A stretch of DNA of 64,000 nucleotides from Nocardia sp. NBC_01327 (GCF_035958815.1 NZ_CP108383.1:5394001-5458000), one strand, 5' to 3'; positions 8,791 through 17,940 are shown, counted from the first letter of the stretch. Notes: generated from the sequence alone by a model not told the origin. Made by a program: numbers and translations.

Positions 8791-11325
8791 TTGTCGGCCG
8801 CCGAAGTACTGCGGCGGCAGTCGCAGTGGGGTCCCAATGCGGTGTCCTCGCATCGAGCCCGGCTGCTGCCGGTCATCTGGCATCAGGTGCGATCACCGCT
8901 GCTGGCGCTGCTGCTTGTCGCGGCGACCGCGTCCTACTTCGTCGGCGAACGCAGCGATGCCCTGGTCATCGGTGTGATCGTGGCACTGTCGGTCGGTCTC
9001 GGGGCAGTGAACGAATACCGCGCCGAGGCCGCCGCGGCCGCCCTGCACGACCAGATCCACCACGAGACGGTGGTGCTGCGGGACGGCCGGGCGGGCGAGG
9101 TCGACGTGACAGAGCTGGTGCCGGGAGACCTGGTCGACCTGAGGCTCGGTGACATCGTCCCGGCCGATCTTCGCCTGATCGAGGTCACGGGCCTGGCCTG
9201 CGATGAATCGGTATTGACGGGCGAATCCCTGCCGGTCGACAAGAACATCGGCGTCTCACCCGCGCATACCGCATTGGCGGAGCTGTCCGGATGCGCGCTC
9301 ATGGGCACCGTCGTCAATGCCGGCAGTGCTCGCGGTGTGGTTGTGGCCACGGGCGCGCGCACCGAATTCGGCAAGATCGCGGCGGGTCTGAGCACGCATC
9401 CCGTCGATACCGAATTCCAGGTCGGATTGCGGAAGTTCTCGATGCTGCTGGTCTATGTGGCTGGGGGACTGACCACTTCGATCTTCGTGACGAATGTGGT
9501 GCTGCACAAACCGGTCATGGACGCACTGCTGTTCTCGCTGGCGATCGCGGTCGGCATCACCCCGCAGTTATTGCCCGCGGTGGTGTCCAGCAGTCTCGCC
9601 GCCGGATCGCGGCGCATGAGCCGCCGCAAGGTCTTGGTCAAACGGCTGGTCTGCATCGAGGATCTCGGCAATGTCGATGTGCTGTTCACCGATAAGACCG
9701 GGACGCTCACCGAGGGGCACATCAACTTCCACCACGCGATCTGCGCGGGTCCGGGCGAACCGGAGTCCGTCTTGCGATGGGCGCTGTTATGCACTGAGCG
9801 CAGCGGAGATTCGGGTCATATCGTCGGCGGGAATCCGCTCGATCAGGCGTTGTGGGAGGCGCCGCAGGTCGCGGCACAGCAGTCGGCGCTGCGCGCGTAC
9901 ACCAGGCTCGGCGTGCTGCCCTTCGATCATGAACGCAATATGGTTTCCGTTCTGGTGCGCGATGTGGCGGAGGGGCTGACCTTGATCGTCAAGGGCGCTC
10001 CCGAAACCGTGCTCGGCCGCTGCCTCGAGGTTCCTGCCACGGCCCGGACGGCACTGGATGCGGAATTCGCCGCGGGCAATCGCGTCATCGCCGTCGCGAC
10101 CCGCGAAATGCAGGACAACCATCCACCGACCGCCGGCGACGAACGCGACCTGAATCTGGCAGGCTTCCTGGTTTTCCTGGACCCGCCCAAATCCGATGCG
10201 GCAGTGGCATTGCGGCGACTGGCGAGCCTGGGGATCTCGGTCAAGGTGGTCACCGGCGACAATCCGGCCGTGGCGGCCAAGGTCTGTCTCGATCTGGGAC
10301 TCGGCGCGGGCGTACTGACGGGTGCGGAGGTGGACGACCTCGACGACACCGCGCTGGCCGCCGCGATCACGACCACCACGGTCTTCGCTCGCATCAGCCC
10401 CGCGGCCAAGGCCCGCATCGTGCGGGTGCAGCGGCACAGCGGGGGAGCTGTCGCCTTCCTGGGTGACGGCGTCAATGACGCGCTCGCCCTGCACGCGGCC
10501 GATGTCGGAATCTCCGTGGACTCGGCCACCGACGTCGCCAAGGATGCCGCCGATGTGATTCTGCTGGAGAAGAATCTGGATGTGCTCGCCGACGGTGTCG
10601 GCGAGGGGCGCCGCATTTTCGCCAACACCATCAAGTACGTATTGATGGGCACCTCCAGCAATTTCGGCAATATGTTCTCCGCCGCGGGCGCCTCGCTGTT
10701 CCTGTCGTTCCTGCCGATGCTGCCCTCGCAGATCCTGGTCAACAACCTGCTCTACGACACCAGTCAACTCGCCATCCCGACCGATAATGTCGATGAGGAG
10801 CAACTGCGCCGGCCCGCGCACTGGGATGTGGCGTTCATCCGCCGCTTCATGATCTTCTTCGGCCCGCTGAGTTCGGTGTTCGACTTCCTGACCTTCGGTG
10901 TCATGCTCTGGGTCCTGCACGCCGGAGTGACGGAGTTCCGCTCCGGCTGGTTCGTCGAATCGCTGGCCACCCAAACGCTGGTGATCTTCGCGATCCGTAC
11001 TCGCCGAATCCCGTTCTTCCGCAGCCATCCCAGCCTGCCCCTGACCCTGGCGGCGTTCGGTGTTGTGGCGCTCGGCGCGGTGCTGCCCGCCACACCGCTG
11101 GCGCACACCTTCGGATTCAGCCCACTGCCGCCCGCGTTCTTCGCCGCGCTGGCCGCCATGGTTGTCGGCTATCTCGCGCTGATCGAGATCGGCAAACGGA
11201 TCTTCTATCGCACGGCCGCCACCACCACAACACCGCGGCGCCGCTACAGCAGGAGTCGTGCACTGCGCCGCCGCGCCGCCCGATTCAGCACCGCCGATAA
11301 AATCCTCGGCCGCGAGGCGAATTAG
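8791..11325 (+). CDS. mgtA: magnesium-translocating P-type ATPase (MgtA type)
   Basis: Predicted P3B-type Mg2+ importer, at least 844 residues. Visible motifs are the TGES actuator loop (VLTGESLPVD), AVGITPQLLP in the transmembrane core, the phosphorylation site DKTGTLTEG (Asp near residue 300), KGAPE in the nucleotide domain, TGDN and GDGVNDALAL. The phrase VKRLVCIEDLGNVDVLFTD and the later NNLLYDTSQLAIPTDNVD are specific to the MgtA/MgtB branch. The only normal start is the TTG at 8791, but family-like sequence (TDLLRQLGAEAGSG) precedes it in frame, so the true N-terminus may lie upstream. It ends overlapping the convergent response-regulator stop. Confidence 0.88.
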   Translation: MSAAEVLRRQSQWGPNAVSSHRARLLPVIWHQVRSPLLALLLVAATASYFVGERSDALVIGVIVALSVGLGAVNEYRAEAAAAALHDQIHHETVVLRDGRAGEVDVTELVPGDLVDLRLGDIVPADLRLIEVTGLACDESVLTGESLPVDKNIGVSPAHTALAELSGCALMGTVVNAGSARGVVVATGARTEFGKIAAGLSTHPVDTEFQVGLRKFSMLLVYVAGGLTTSIFVTNVVLHKPVMDALLFSLAIAVGITPQLLPAVVSSSLAAGSRRMSRRKVLVKRLVCIEDLGNVDVLFTDKTGTLTEGHINFHHAICAGPGEPESVLRWALLCTERSGDSGHIVGGNPLDQALWEAPQVAAQQSALRAYTRLGVLPFDHERNMVSVLVRDVAEGLTLIVKGAPETVLGRCLEVPATARTALDAEFAAGNRVIAVATREMQDNHPPTAGDERDLNLAGFLVFLDPPKSDAAVALRRLASLGISVKVVTGDNPAVAAKVCLDLGLGAGVLTGAEVDDLDDTALAAAITTTTVFARISPAAKARIVRVQRHSGGAVAFLGDGVNDALALHAADVGISVDSATDVAKDAADVILLEKNLDVLADGVGEGRRIFANTIKYVLMGTSSNFGNMFSAAGASLFLSFLPMLPSQILVNNLLYDTSQLAIPTDNVDEEQLRRPAHWDVAFIRRFMIFFGPLSSVFDFLTFGVMLWVLHAGVTEFRSGWFVESLATQTLVIFAIRTRRIPFFRSHPSLPLTLAAFGVVALGAVLPATPLAHTFGFSPLPPAFFAALAAMVVGYLALIEIGKRIFYRTAATTTTPRRRYSRSRALRRRAARFSTADKILGREAN

Positions 11326-11765
11326 GCAATATCTGTCGGGCTGGTGAGGCGGGTGTGAATTCGAGTGAGCAACTCACCGGTCCGGAATGGCTTCAATAGA
11401 TAGTCGGAGGCGCCGGCCGCCATCACCAGTTCGATGAAATCCGGATCGGTTTCGTCGGCGAGGACCACAATCGGCACCACCGTGTGCCGGCGCAGCTGGA
11501 GGCAGATCTCCGAGCCCCGCAGATCGGGAAGTGCGAGGTCCACCAGCACCAGGTCCGGGTGCCAGGAATCGGTGGTGATGAGCGCCTGTCCGCCGGTCGA
11601 GGCCGGCATGGCGTCGTATCCCGCCTTCGCCAGGACGATGGCCGCCATTTCGGCCACCGCGGGATCGTTTTCCACGATGAGCACCTTGACGAGCTCGGAA
11701 TTACTTCGGCCGAGGGGTACGGGCGGTAGTGCCGTCCGAGATACCGCTGGCGGATATTGGTTCAT
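11322..11765 (-). CDS. stand-alone response regulator receiver protein
   Basis: A 147-residue protein consisting of one receiver domain with no output domain. The acidic pocket is in VENDP, the phospho-acceptor Asp is in LVLVDLALPDL (about residue 75), and the conserved Lys is in YLLKPF near the end. Roughly 25 N-terminal residues are unstructured, so the true start could be a later GTG. No histidine kinase is adjacent. It converges with the Mg2+ ATPase and the two stop codons overlap. Confidence 0.75.
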   Translation of the reverse strand: MNQYPPAVSRTALPPVPLGRSNSELVKVLIVENDPAVAEMAAIVLAKAGYDAMPASTGGQALITTDSWHPDLVLVDLALPDLRGSEICLQLRRHTVVPIVVLADETDPDFIELVMAAGASDYLLKPFRTGELLTRIHTRLTSPTDIA

Positions 11766-11923
11766 GGCAGTTCCTTCGCCTACGGGATCCCCGACCCGCG
11801 ACCCGTGTCATGTTGAATTGCCAGCACGACCAACGGACCTTGACGCTATACCCGTCTGCAACCATTCAGCAATAGAAATGTGAGCTAACCCCGCGTTAAT
11901 TCGCGGGGGTCTCACGCTCATCG

Positions 11924-12610
11924 CTATGCGGTCACGGTCCGGGCTGCTGGCTGCGCCTTTCGGGCCGAACGCAGGGTCCAGACGATCAACAGGCCGAAGA
12001 CCGTGACCATGAGGATCTGGGAAACGTTGGCCGCCATGGTGATCGGCAGCATATAGATGGCAGCGATGCGCAGGGAGGCATCGATCAGCAGGGCGATGCC
12101 CCACACCAGCGAGATACGGAACCAGCGGGCGCGCATGGCGGTGGTATTCCCGGTGGCGCGGAATTGCTCCTGCATCGCGGCACCGCCCGCTCGGGCGAAA
12201 CGCTGTGCGGCGTAATAGGCGAGCGGGCGATCGATGAGGCAGCTGCCGACCAGCACCACACCCGCGGTCAGGGATCCGGAGGAATCCTTGGCGAGGATGA
12301 AGCGGGGGTCGCCGGTGGTGAAGCTCAGGACGAGACCCGCACCGAACAGGGCGAGCAGGAACAGGGCGAAGGGGTCGAGGGTTCGCTGGCGCAGTGCTAC
12401 CCAGAGCATCCGCAAGCCTGCCACGACGGTGCCGGCCAGCAGCGCGATATAGGTACTCGCTCCGAGGAGTTCGGCGAGGAAGTAGGCGATCACCGACAGG
12501 CCGATGTCGTAGAACATCGTGGAAACCATCGCATGGGCTGCCGGGTTGAGTCGCTGTGTGCTGGAGCGTGTTTCGGTGGCGGCGGCCGGAACGGACGGGT
12601 TCGAGGTCAT
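11924..12610 (-). CDS. VC0807-like integral membrane protein
   Basis: A 228-residue membrane protein with five or six predicted helices, the first starting near FYDIGLSVIAYFLAELLG. The charged segment DRPLAYYAAQRFAR in the middle is typical of the uncharacterised VC0807/DUF3159-like family. The ATG at 12610 has GGGAG five to six bases upstream; the open frame continues far upstream but through the operator region. It is divergent from a two-component system with two perfect palindromes between them, so it is a likely target of that system. Confidence 0.68.
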   Translation of the reverse strand: MTSNPSVPAAATETRSSTQRLNPAAHAMVSTMFYDIGLSVIAYFLAELLGASTYIALLAGTVVAGLRMLWVALRQRTLDPFALFLLALFGAGLVLSFTTGDPRFILAKDSSGSLTAGVVLVGSCLIDRPLAYYAAQRFARAGGAAMQEQFRATGNTTAMRARWFRISLVWGIALLIDASLRIAAIYMLPITMAANVSQILMVTVFGLLIVWTLRSARKAQPAARTVTA

Positions 12611-12762
12611 GAGAACTCCCAATCGGGTAGCGGTGGGAATCAGCTCGGTGCATATCCGGAATGAGAAGCGAATTCCGTTACGGTCGAGGGCATTTCCCGT
12701 TTCTTTCGATGCCAACACTAAGTTCACGGGCGGCGGGAGTATTGGGCCGAACGCCGTAGATT

Positions 12763-12784
12763 CGGGTGGAGATATTTCTCCACC
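12763..12784. promoter_or_regulatory. palindromic operator 1, GGGTGGAGA-N4-TCTCCACCC
   Basis: Perfect inverted repeat with 9-bp arms and spacer TATT, lying between the VC0807-like gene and the histidine kinase gene. An almost identical site follows with its centre 27 bp away. Likely binding site of the neighbouring NarL-type response regulator. Confidence 0.7.
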
Positions 12785-12787
12785 CGG

Positions 12788-12813
12788 CGGGGGTGGAGAC
12801 CGATCTCCACCCC
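12788..12813. promoter_or_regulatory. palindromic operator 2, GGGGGTGGAGA-N4-TCTCCACCCCC
   Basis: Perfect inverted repeat with 11-bp arms and spacer CCGA. It shares the core GGGTGGAGA-N4-TCTCCACCC with the first site. It ends 54 bp before the kinase start codon. Confidence 0.7.
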
Positions 12814-12867
12814 CGAATACGGCGATTGCCGTACGACATCGGCGCGGCACGACCGTAGTGTTCTGCT

Positions 12868-14025
12868 GTGACCACGACCCGGCAGACGCAGGAGGCTCGG
12901 CCCGAACGTATTCGGGACGAGCTGGTCCAGCCGGTCCTGGTATCCGCCATGGTCGTCGGCACCATCGTCCAGCTGCCCTATGCCCATATCGTGTATCCGG
13001 CGGTGACGCTCCCGCTGTTCGCCCTCGTCGCCGCGGCCGCGATCGGTTCGCAATTCCCGTTCCGGCGCCTGAGTTCGCGCGGACTGTTCGCCATGATGAG
13101 CACCTACATGCTGCTCGCCGCGCTGCTGCTGCCGCTGCTGCACTCGACGACGACCGGGGCGCTGTTCCCGTATGTGGCCGCCTCGGCGACGGGTGCGAAA
13201 CTGGCCTCCCGCAAGGCCGCCGTCGGTATCGCCGTCACGGGTGCGGTGATCGCCATCGGCGCGGCACTGGTCGTCGAGTGGCTGGCGCCGGCCTCGTCAC
13301 AGTGGCCGTGGTGGGTTCCACTGACCGTCTGCCTGCCGGTCTACATCGGCATAGCGAACAGGGACCGCCGCGATGCCCTGCACAGTGCGCAGCGTGCGGC
13401 CGAAGAAGCCAGGCGCGCAACCGATTCCGAGGCGCGCGAGGCGGCGCTGCTCGAGCGGGGCCGCATTGCCCGGGAGGTGCACGATGTGCTCGGACACTCG
13501 CTGTCCGGGATCGCCCTGCAATTGGATCTGGCCGACGCGCTGCACGAGAGCGGGCGGGACGCGGAGTCGATCGCGGCCGTGCGCAAGGCTCGCGCACTCG
13601 CGGTGGACAGCATCGGTGAAACCCGGCGCGCCGTGCAGGCATTGCGTGAGGACACCGTGCCGCTGCCCGATGCCCTGGTCCGGCTCGCCGAGCAGAACGC
13701 GGTCGAGGTCTCGATCACCGGCGAGATCGCTCCGGTCGGCCCGGAGGCGACGCATACGGTGATCCGTGCGGCGCAGGAGTCGCTCACCAATGCCGCCAAG
13801 CACGCACCGGGGGCCGAGCGGACCATGCGCCTCGCCTTCATCGGCGAACGCATCACCCTGACCGTGCACAATGCGCCGGGGGACGGGCCGCGCGGCCACC
13901 TCGCCGACGGGACCGGGGTCGGGCTCATCGGCATGGGCGAACGCGCCGCGCTGCTGGGCGGGACACTGCGGGCCGGGCCGTCCCCCGAGGGCGGCTGGAC
14001 CGTGGAATTAGAGTTGCCCCAATGA
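12868..14025 (+). CDS. NarL-family sensor histidine kinase
   Basis: A 385-residue membrane histidine kinase. Four or five hydrophobic helices span residues 25-165, a short linker follows, and the dimerisation/phospho-acceptor box ERGRIAREVHDVLGHSLSG places the His near residue 206. The ATPase domain contains AAQESLTNAAKHA (N box) and GTGVGLIGMGERA (G box), then the end motif GGWTVELELP. There is no large extracytoplasmic sensor domain, so it probably senses within the membrane. The GTG at 12868 is the start used. It overlaps the response regulator gene by four bases. Confidence 0.9.
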   Translation: MTTTRQTQEARPERIRDELVQPVLVSAMVVGTIVQLPYAHIVYPAVTLPLFALVAAAAIGSQFPFRRLSSRGLFAMMSTYMLLAALLLPLLHSTTTGALFPYVAASATGAKLASRKAAVGIAVTGAVIAIGAALVVEWLAPASSQWPWWVPLTVCLPVYIGIANRDRRDALHSAQRAAEEARRATDSEAREAALLERGRIAREVHDVLGHSLSGIALQLDLADALHESGRDAESIAAVRKARALAVDSIGETRRAVQALREDTVPLPDALVRLAEQNAVEVSITGEIAPVGPEATHTVIRAAQESLTNAAKHAPGAERTMRLAFIGERITLTVHNAPGDGPRGHLADGTGVGLIGMGERAALLGGTLRAGPSPEGGWTVELELPQ

Positions 14026-14687
14026 CAGCGGACCGTGTGATCTCCCTCGTCGTCGTCGATGATCAGGCGACCGTTCGTGAGGCGCTCGCGGTCATGCTCG
14101 ATCTCGCGGACGATGTGAATGTCGTGGCGACCGCGACCAATGGCGTCGAAGCCGTGGCCGCCGCAGCGCAGTTCCACCCGGACGTGCTGCTGATGGATCT
14201 CAATATGCCGATCATGGGCGGAGTGGAAGCCACCGCGCAGATCCGCCGCGCCGAACCGGGCACCACCATCCTGGTGCTCACCACCTTCGACGACGACGAA
14301 TCCATCCTCGCCGCACTGCATGCGGGCGCGAGCGGCTACCTGACCAAGGAAGCCGACCGCCTCATGATCCTGCAGGCCGTACGCTCGGCCGCCCAGGGCC
14401 ACACCGTTCTCGCCCCCGAAGTCCAGCGCCGCCTCCTGGCCCTCGCCTCCCGCCCCGCCGCCCGCGCGGACGACGACGTCGAAATGACTGCGCGAGAACG
14501 CGAAATCCTCACCCTGATAGGCGAGGGCCTGCGCAATCCGGAGATCGCCGCACAGCTGGTCATCAGCGAGGCCACGGTGAAAACCCACATCAACAATCTC
14601 TACGCCAAAGCCGACCTGCACTCCCGCGCCGACGCGGTGCGCTACGCCCTGCGCCACCAGCGCCCCGGAGACAACTCCAGGCCATAG
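14022..14687 (+). CDS. NarL/LuxR-type response regulator
   Basis: A 221-residue two-domain response regulator. The receiver has VDDQ at the N-terminus, the phospho-Asp in VLLMDLNMPIMGG (about residue 59), and KEADR in the place of the conserved Lys loop. The C-terminal LuxR helix-turn-helix is MTAREREILTLIGEGLRNPEIA followed by ISEATVKTHINNLYAK. Its start overlaps the kinase stop (ATGA). The tandem palindromes upstream of the kinase are the obvious candidate target. Confidence 0.92.
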   Translation: MTADRVISLVVVDDQATVREALAVMLDLADDVNVVATATNGVEAVAAAAQFHPDVLLMDLNMPIMGGVEATAQIRRAEPGTTILVLTTFDDDESILAALHAGASGYLTKEADRLMILQAVRSAAQGHTVLAPEVQRRLLALASRPAARADDDVEMTAREREILTLIGEGLRNPEIAAQLVISEATVKTHINNLYAKADLHSRADAVRYALRHQRPGDNSRP

Positions 14688-14868
14688 CCGAGTACCGCTG
14701 TCATACAACAGCTCTCACCCCGGACCTAGATGTGCGTGAAGGGGCGGTTTCACCACTGAGCCTAGAGCTGGCGTGCGCATGGGCTGAATGTCCGCCACCC
14801 CGATCGTCACTCCCGCTCTGCCGGAACGATATTCACGGTTACCGGCAGGCATCGGCGGTGCGGGCGCG

Positions 14869-15477
14869 CTAGCCGGCGGTGCGCAGTGCGTCCATGACCA
14901 GGTCGAGGAGGCGGGTTACCTGGTCGGGGGCGTCGGCGGCGGCGGTGCAGATTCCCAGGAGCATGAGGGTGAGGTCGTCGGGGTTGATATCGGTGCGGAG
15001 GGAACCGGTTTCGGCGCCGGCGGACAGGAGGGTGGCGATGGCGGCGGTGAGGCGTTCGCGGGTGTTCGGGGTGGTGATGCGGCCCGTGGCCCAGCCGGCG
15101 CGGAGGGTGTCGATCATGCCGCGTTTGGTGGTGAAGAAGGCGGCGTAGTTGCCCATCCAGGCCCGGAGGGCCGCGTCCGGGGGGAGTTCGCGCAGGAGGG
15201 TGGCGGCGCTGGCGGTGACCTCGTCGAGTTGGGTGGCGTAGACGGCCTCGACCAGGTCTTCGCGGGTCGGGAAGTGGCGGTAGAGGGTGCCGATGCCGAC
15301 ACCGGCCTCGCGAGCGACGCCCTCGAGTGAGACGGGACCGGCGGCCGCGGTGAAGGCGGCCCGGGCGACGGCGAGGAGTTTGTCGCGGTTGCGCACGGAG
15401 TCGGTGCGGGGTGCGCGGGTGGTCCCGGACGGCTCGGCGGGGTCCTGTGCGCTGGGTGCGGTGTTGCTCGGCTTCAA
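14869..15477 (-). CDS. TetR-family repressor of the adjacent aldo/keto reductase
   Basis: TetR regulator of 202 residues. The N-terminal helix-turn-helix lies in VSLEGVAREAGVGIGTLYRHFPTREDL (about residues 48-74), followed by an all-helical ligand domain. The only plausible start is a TTG at 15477 with GGAGGGG eight bases upstream. That ribosome site is itself part of a palindrome repeated 37 bp away, in front of the divergent aldo/keto reductase gene. Autoregulation and repression of the reductase are therefore likely. Confidence 0.88.
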   Translation of the reverse strand: MKPSNTAPSAQDPAEPSGTTRAPRTDSVRNRDKLLAVARAAFTAAAGPVSLEGVAREAGVGIGTLYRHFPTREDLVEAVYATQLDEVTASAATLLRELPPDAALRAWMGNYAAFFTTKRGMIDTLRAGWATGRITTPNTRERLTAAIATLLSAGAETGSLRTDINPDDLTLMLLGICTAAADAPDQVTRLLDLVMDALRTAG

Positions 15478-15479
15478 AT

Positions 15480-15493
15480 CGGAGGCCCCTCCG
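15480..15493. promoter_or_regulatory. TetR operator copy 1, CGGAGG-CC-CCTCCG
   Basis: Perfect palindrome overlapping the ribosome binding site of the TetR gene (on the minus strand it reads CGGAGGGGCCTCCG). Binding here would block transcription or translation of the regulator itself. Confidence 0.7.
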
Positions 15494-15516
15494 TTTCAGT
15501 GGTACGCTGGCGATAA

Positions 15517-15530
15517 CGGAGGATCCTCCG
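15517..15530. promoter_or_regulatory. TetR operator copy 2, CGGAGG-AT-CCTCCG
   Basis: Second copy of the same 12-base palindrome with a different two-base centre, 33 bp before the aldo/keto reductase start. The two centres are 37 bp apart. Confidence 0.7.
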
Positions 15531-15563
15531 CTTAACTCATCGTCTCATACGGAAAGAACAGCC

Positions 15564-16508
15564 ATGAGCGTGAACAACACACCGTCGTCCCAGCTCACGG
15601 CCGCGGGCGTTCCGCACGCCGGCGGGAGCGGCGTCCTCGGGCGGCATACGGTATCCCGAATCGGCTACGGCGCAATGCAATTGGAACGGTTGCACGATGA
15701 TCGCGACGCCGCGATCGCGCTACTGCGGCGCGCGGTGGAACTCGGTATCGACCATGTCGATACCGCCGAGTTCTACGGTTTCGGCTTCGTCAACGGACTC
15801 ATTCGCGACGCATTCCGCCCCGAGGACGGTGTGGTCGTCGTGAGCAAGGTGGGCGCGGACCCCAATCCCGGCGGCCGAATTCGGCTGCGCCCGGCGCAGC
15901 AGCCCGAACAGCTGCGGGCCAGCGTCGAGGACAATCTGACATCGCTCGGCCTGGAACAGATTCCGGTGGTGAACCTGCGCCGCCTGGATGCCGGGCCGGG
16001 CCTTCGGGCCGAGGGTGACCAGGTGGTGGACCTGGACGACCAGCTCGCGATGCTGATCACGCTGCGCGAGGAGGGCAAGATCGGCGGGATCGGCCTGAGC
16101 AGCGTGACGCTCGACGGACTGCGCCGCGCCCTTCCGGCCGGGATCGTCTGCGTGCAGAACGCCTACAGCCTGGTGATGCGCGGCGACGAGGACATGCTCC
16201 AGCTCTGCGCCGCCGAGGGCATCGCCTGGATGCCGTATTTCCCGCTGGGCAGCGCATTTCCGGGTCTGCCCAAGGTGACCGATGCTCCGGCCGTCATCAC
16301 CGCCGCGCAGGCGCTGGACCGCACACCGGCGCAGGTGGGCCTGGCCTGGCTGCTCCACCACGCGCCGAATGTGCTGCTGATTCCGGGCACCGCGGATATC
16401 GGTCACCTCGAGGCCAATGTCGCCGCCGGAACGATCCCGCTGGACGACGCCGCCCTCGCCGCGCTGGATGCGGCCGAATCGTTCTCCAACGATATCCGGC
16501 TCGGCTGA
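15564..16508 (+). CDS. aldo/keto reductase
   Basis: NADPH-dependent reductase of the aldo/keto reductase superfamily, 314 residues. The barrel opening VSRIGYGAMQLE, the catalytic Asp and Tyr in HVDTAEFYG, and the Lys in VVVSKVGAD are visible. The strand that usually ends in the catalytic His reads VVNLRRLD, as in bacterial YdbC-like members. Cofactor-binding segments LLIPGTADIGHLEANV are near the C-terminus. The ATG at 15564 is preceded by GGAAAG. It is divergent from, and probably repressed by, the TetR gene. The natural substrate is unknown. Confidence 0.88.
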   Translation: MSVNNTPSSQLTAAGVPHAGGSGVLGRHTVSRIGYGAMQLERLHDDRDAAIALLRRAVELGIDHVDTAEFYGFGFVNGLIRDAFRPEDGVVVVSKVGADPNPGGRIRLRPAQQPEQLRASVEDNLTSLGLEQIPVVNLRRLDAGPGLRAEGDQVVDLDDQLAMLITLREEGKIGGIGLSSVTLDGLRRALPAGIVCVQNAYSLVMRGDEDMLQLCAAEGIAWMPYFPLGSAFPGLPKVTDAPAVITAAQALDRTPAQVGLAWLLHHAPNVLLIPGTADIGHLEANVAAGTIPLDDAALAALDAAESFSNDIRLG

Positions 16509-16543
16509 GCCACAGCGCATTTCGATGCCACGGCGCATTACGG

Positions 16544-17839
16544 TCAGGTTCGAGAACTGATCAGATCAGGTTCGAGCGCCGAGTCCCGGCGATTCGACGC
16601 CTCGGACCGCCGCAACCACAGGGCCGTCGCCGCGAACAGCGCCAGCGTCAGCCAGATGTAGGCATTGTGGTCGAAGAAGGCGAAAGGGCTGCGGTTCGGG
16701 AAGTCGAAGACACTGCCGAAGTGGATTCCGACCAGGTCGAACGCGCCGCCGGAGGTGATGAGGAAGACCACCACCAGCCCCAGCGGCGCCACGATTCCGC
16801 GGCGGCGCAATGCGAGATCACCCAGGTAGACCAGCAGCGGTGCGATCCACACCCAGTGGTGAATCCAGCTGTAGGGCGAGACCACGGTGGTGGTCAGTCC
16901 GCACAGGACGATCGCGGGCAGTTCGCGCCCGGTCGCCGACAGCCGCCGCGCCAGCAGCAGGCAGACCACGGTAATGGCGACAGCGCCTGCGAGCCACAGC
17001 AATTGGAGCTCGTGCGCGCCCAGGGCGCGGGCGATCATGCCGCGCAGTGACTCGTTCTGCGGGTTCTGCGGGACACCCACCCGCGCCGGATCGTCGAAGG
17101 CGCCGCCCCAGAATGTCACCGAATCCTTGGGCAGCACAGCCAGACCCACCAGCATGGTGGCCGCGAGCGAACCGACCGCGGTGGCGGCGGCCCGGTATCG
17201 GCGCGTCACCAGGAAATAGAGCACGAAAAACACCGGGGTCAGCTTGATTCCGGCGGCAATGCCGGTCAGCACACCCTTCCAGCGCGAGGAATCGGGCAGC
17301 GCCATATCCGCCAGCACCAGCAGCAGCAGGAGGATATTGACCTGCCCGAAGGCCATGGTCTCCCGAATCGGCTCGCACAGCATGAGCAGACCGGCGATCG
17401 ACAGGCCCAGCACCACCAGCCGCCGATCCCGCCGGTAGCCCAGGACCGACAGCGCCGCCCACATCGACCCGGTCAGCATGGCGAAATTGCCGAGCGCGCC
17501 GACCCAGGTGAACCACGCCCCGCGCAGCGCCACCAGCGGTACGAACAGCAGTGCGCCGAACGGTGAGTAGACGAACTCCCAGACACCGCGGGTGTGTCCG
17601 CGCAGCGGGGTGTCATAGACCGACACGCCGTCGGTCACCCGCTGTGCGGCAATCTGATAGGTGCCGAGATCGACCAGGTGCATCATGGTCCGCGGCGAGG
17701 CCAGCACCTGGTGCAGGTAGTAGCCGCCCGCCGCGGCACCCAGGAGCGCCACCACCCAGACCACCGCCGACGCAATCGTGCGCCGTTGCGGCACACTGTG
17801 ATTCACGGCTGTCACCTGCTCGATCGTCGACAACGCCAT
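16544..17839 (-). CDS. GT87 family polyprenol-dependent mannosyltransferase-like protein
   Basis: A 431-residue polytopic membrane protein with about ten to eleven helices, resembling family GT87 (DUF2029) enzymes. In mycolate bacteria these transfer mannose from polyprenyl-phosphomannose to phosphatidylinositol mannosides and lipomannan outside the membrane. Family features include DLGTYQIAAQRVTDGVSVYD after the first helix (first extracellular loop with the catalytic-type Asp), FVYSPFGALLF, FGQVNILLLLLVLADMAL and GIAAGIKLTPVFFVLYFL. The ATG at 17839 was chosen over a GTG four codons upstream. A monocistronic gene is likely. The acceptor cannot be predicted. Confidence 0.82.
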   Translation of the reverse strand: MALSTIEQVTAVNHSVPQRRTIASAVVWVVALLGAAAGGYYLHQVLASPRTMMHLVDLGTYQIAAQRVTDGVSVYDTPLRGHTRGVWEFVYSPFGALLFVPLVALRGAWFTWVGALGNFAMLTGSMWAALSVLGYRRDRRLVVLGLSIAGLLMLCEPIRETMAFGQVNILLLLLVLADMALPDSSRWKGVLTGIAAGIKLTPVFFVLYFLVTRRYRAAATAVGSLAATMLVGLAVLPKDSVTFWGGAFDDPARVGVPQNPQNESLRGMIARALGAHELQLLWLAGAVAITVVCLLLARRLSATGRELPAIVLCGLTTTVVSPYSWIHHWVWIAPLLVYLGDLALRRRGIVAPLGLVVVFLITSGGAFDLVGIHFGSVFDFPNRSPFAFFDHNAYIWLTLALFAATALWLRRSEASNRRDSALEPDLISSRT

Positions 17840-17940
17840 ACCTGTCCCCACTGCTGAGTGCTACGGATAACCCGCCCCACCGTAGTGACAGAGCTCCGCG
17901 CCCGCCAGGCGGCGGCCGGTCGCGGTGCGTGGACCTGGCG

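Noticed and set aside
12763..12813. The tandem palindromes read as transcription terminators
   Set aside because: They lie between two divergent start codons, have only four-base loops and no T-run, so an operator role is more likely.
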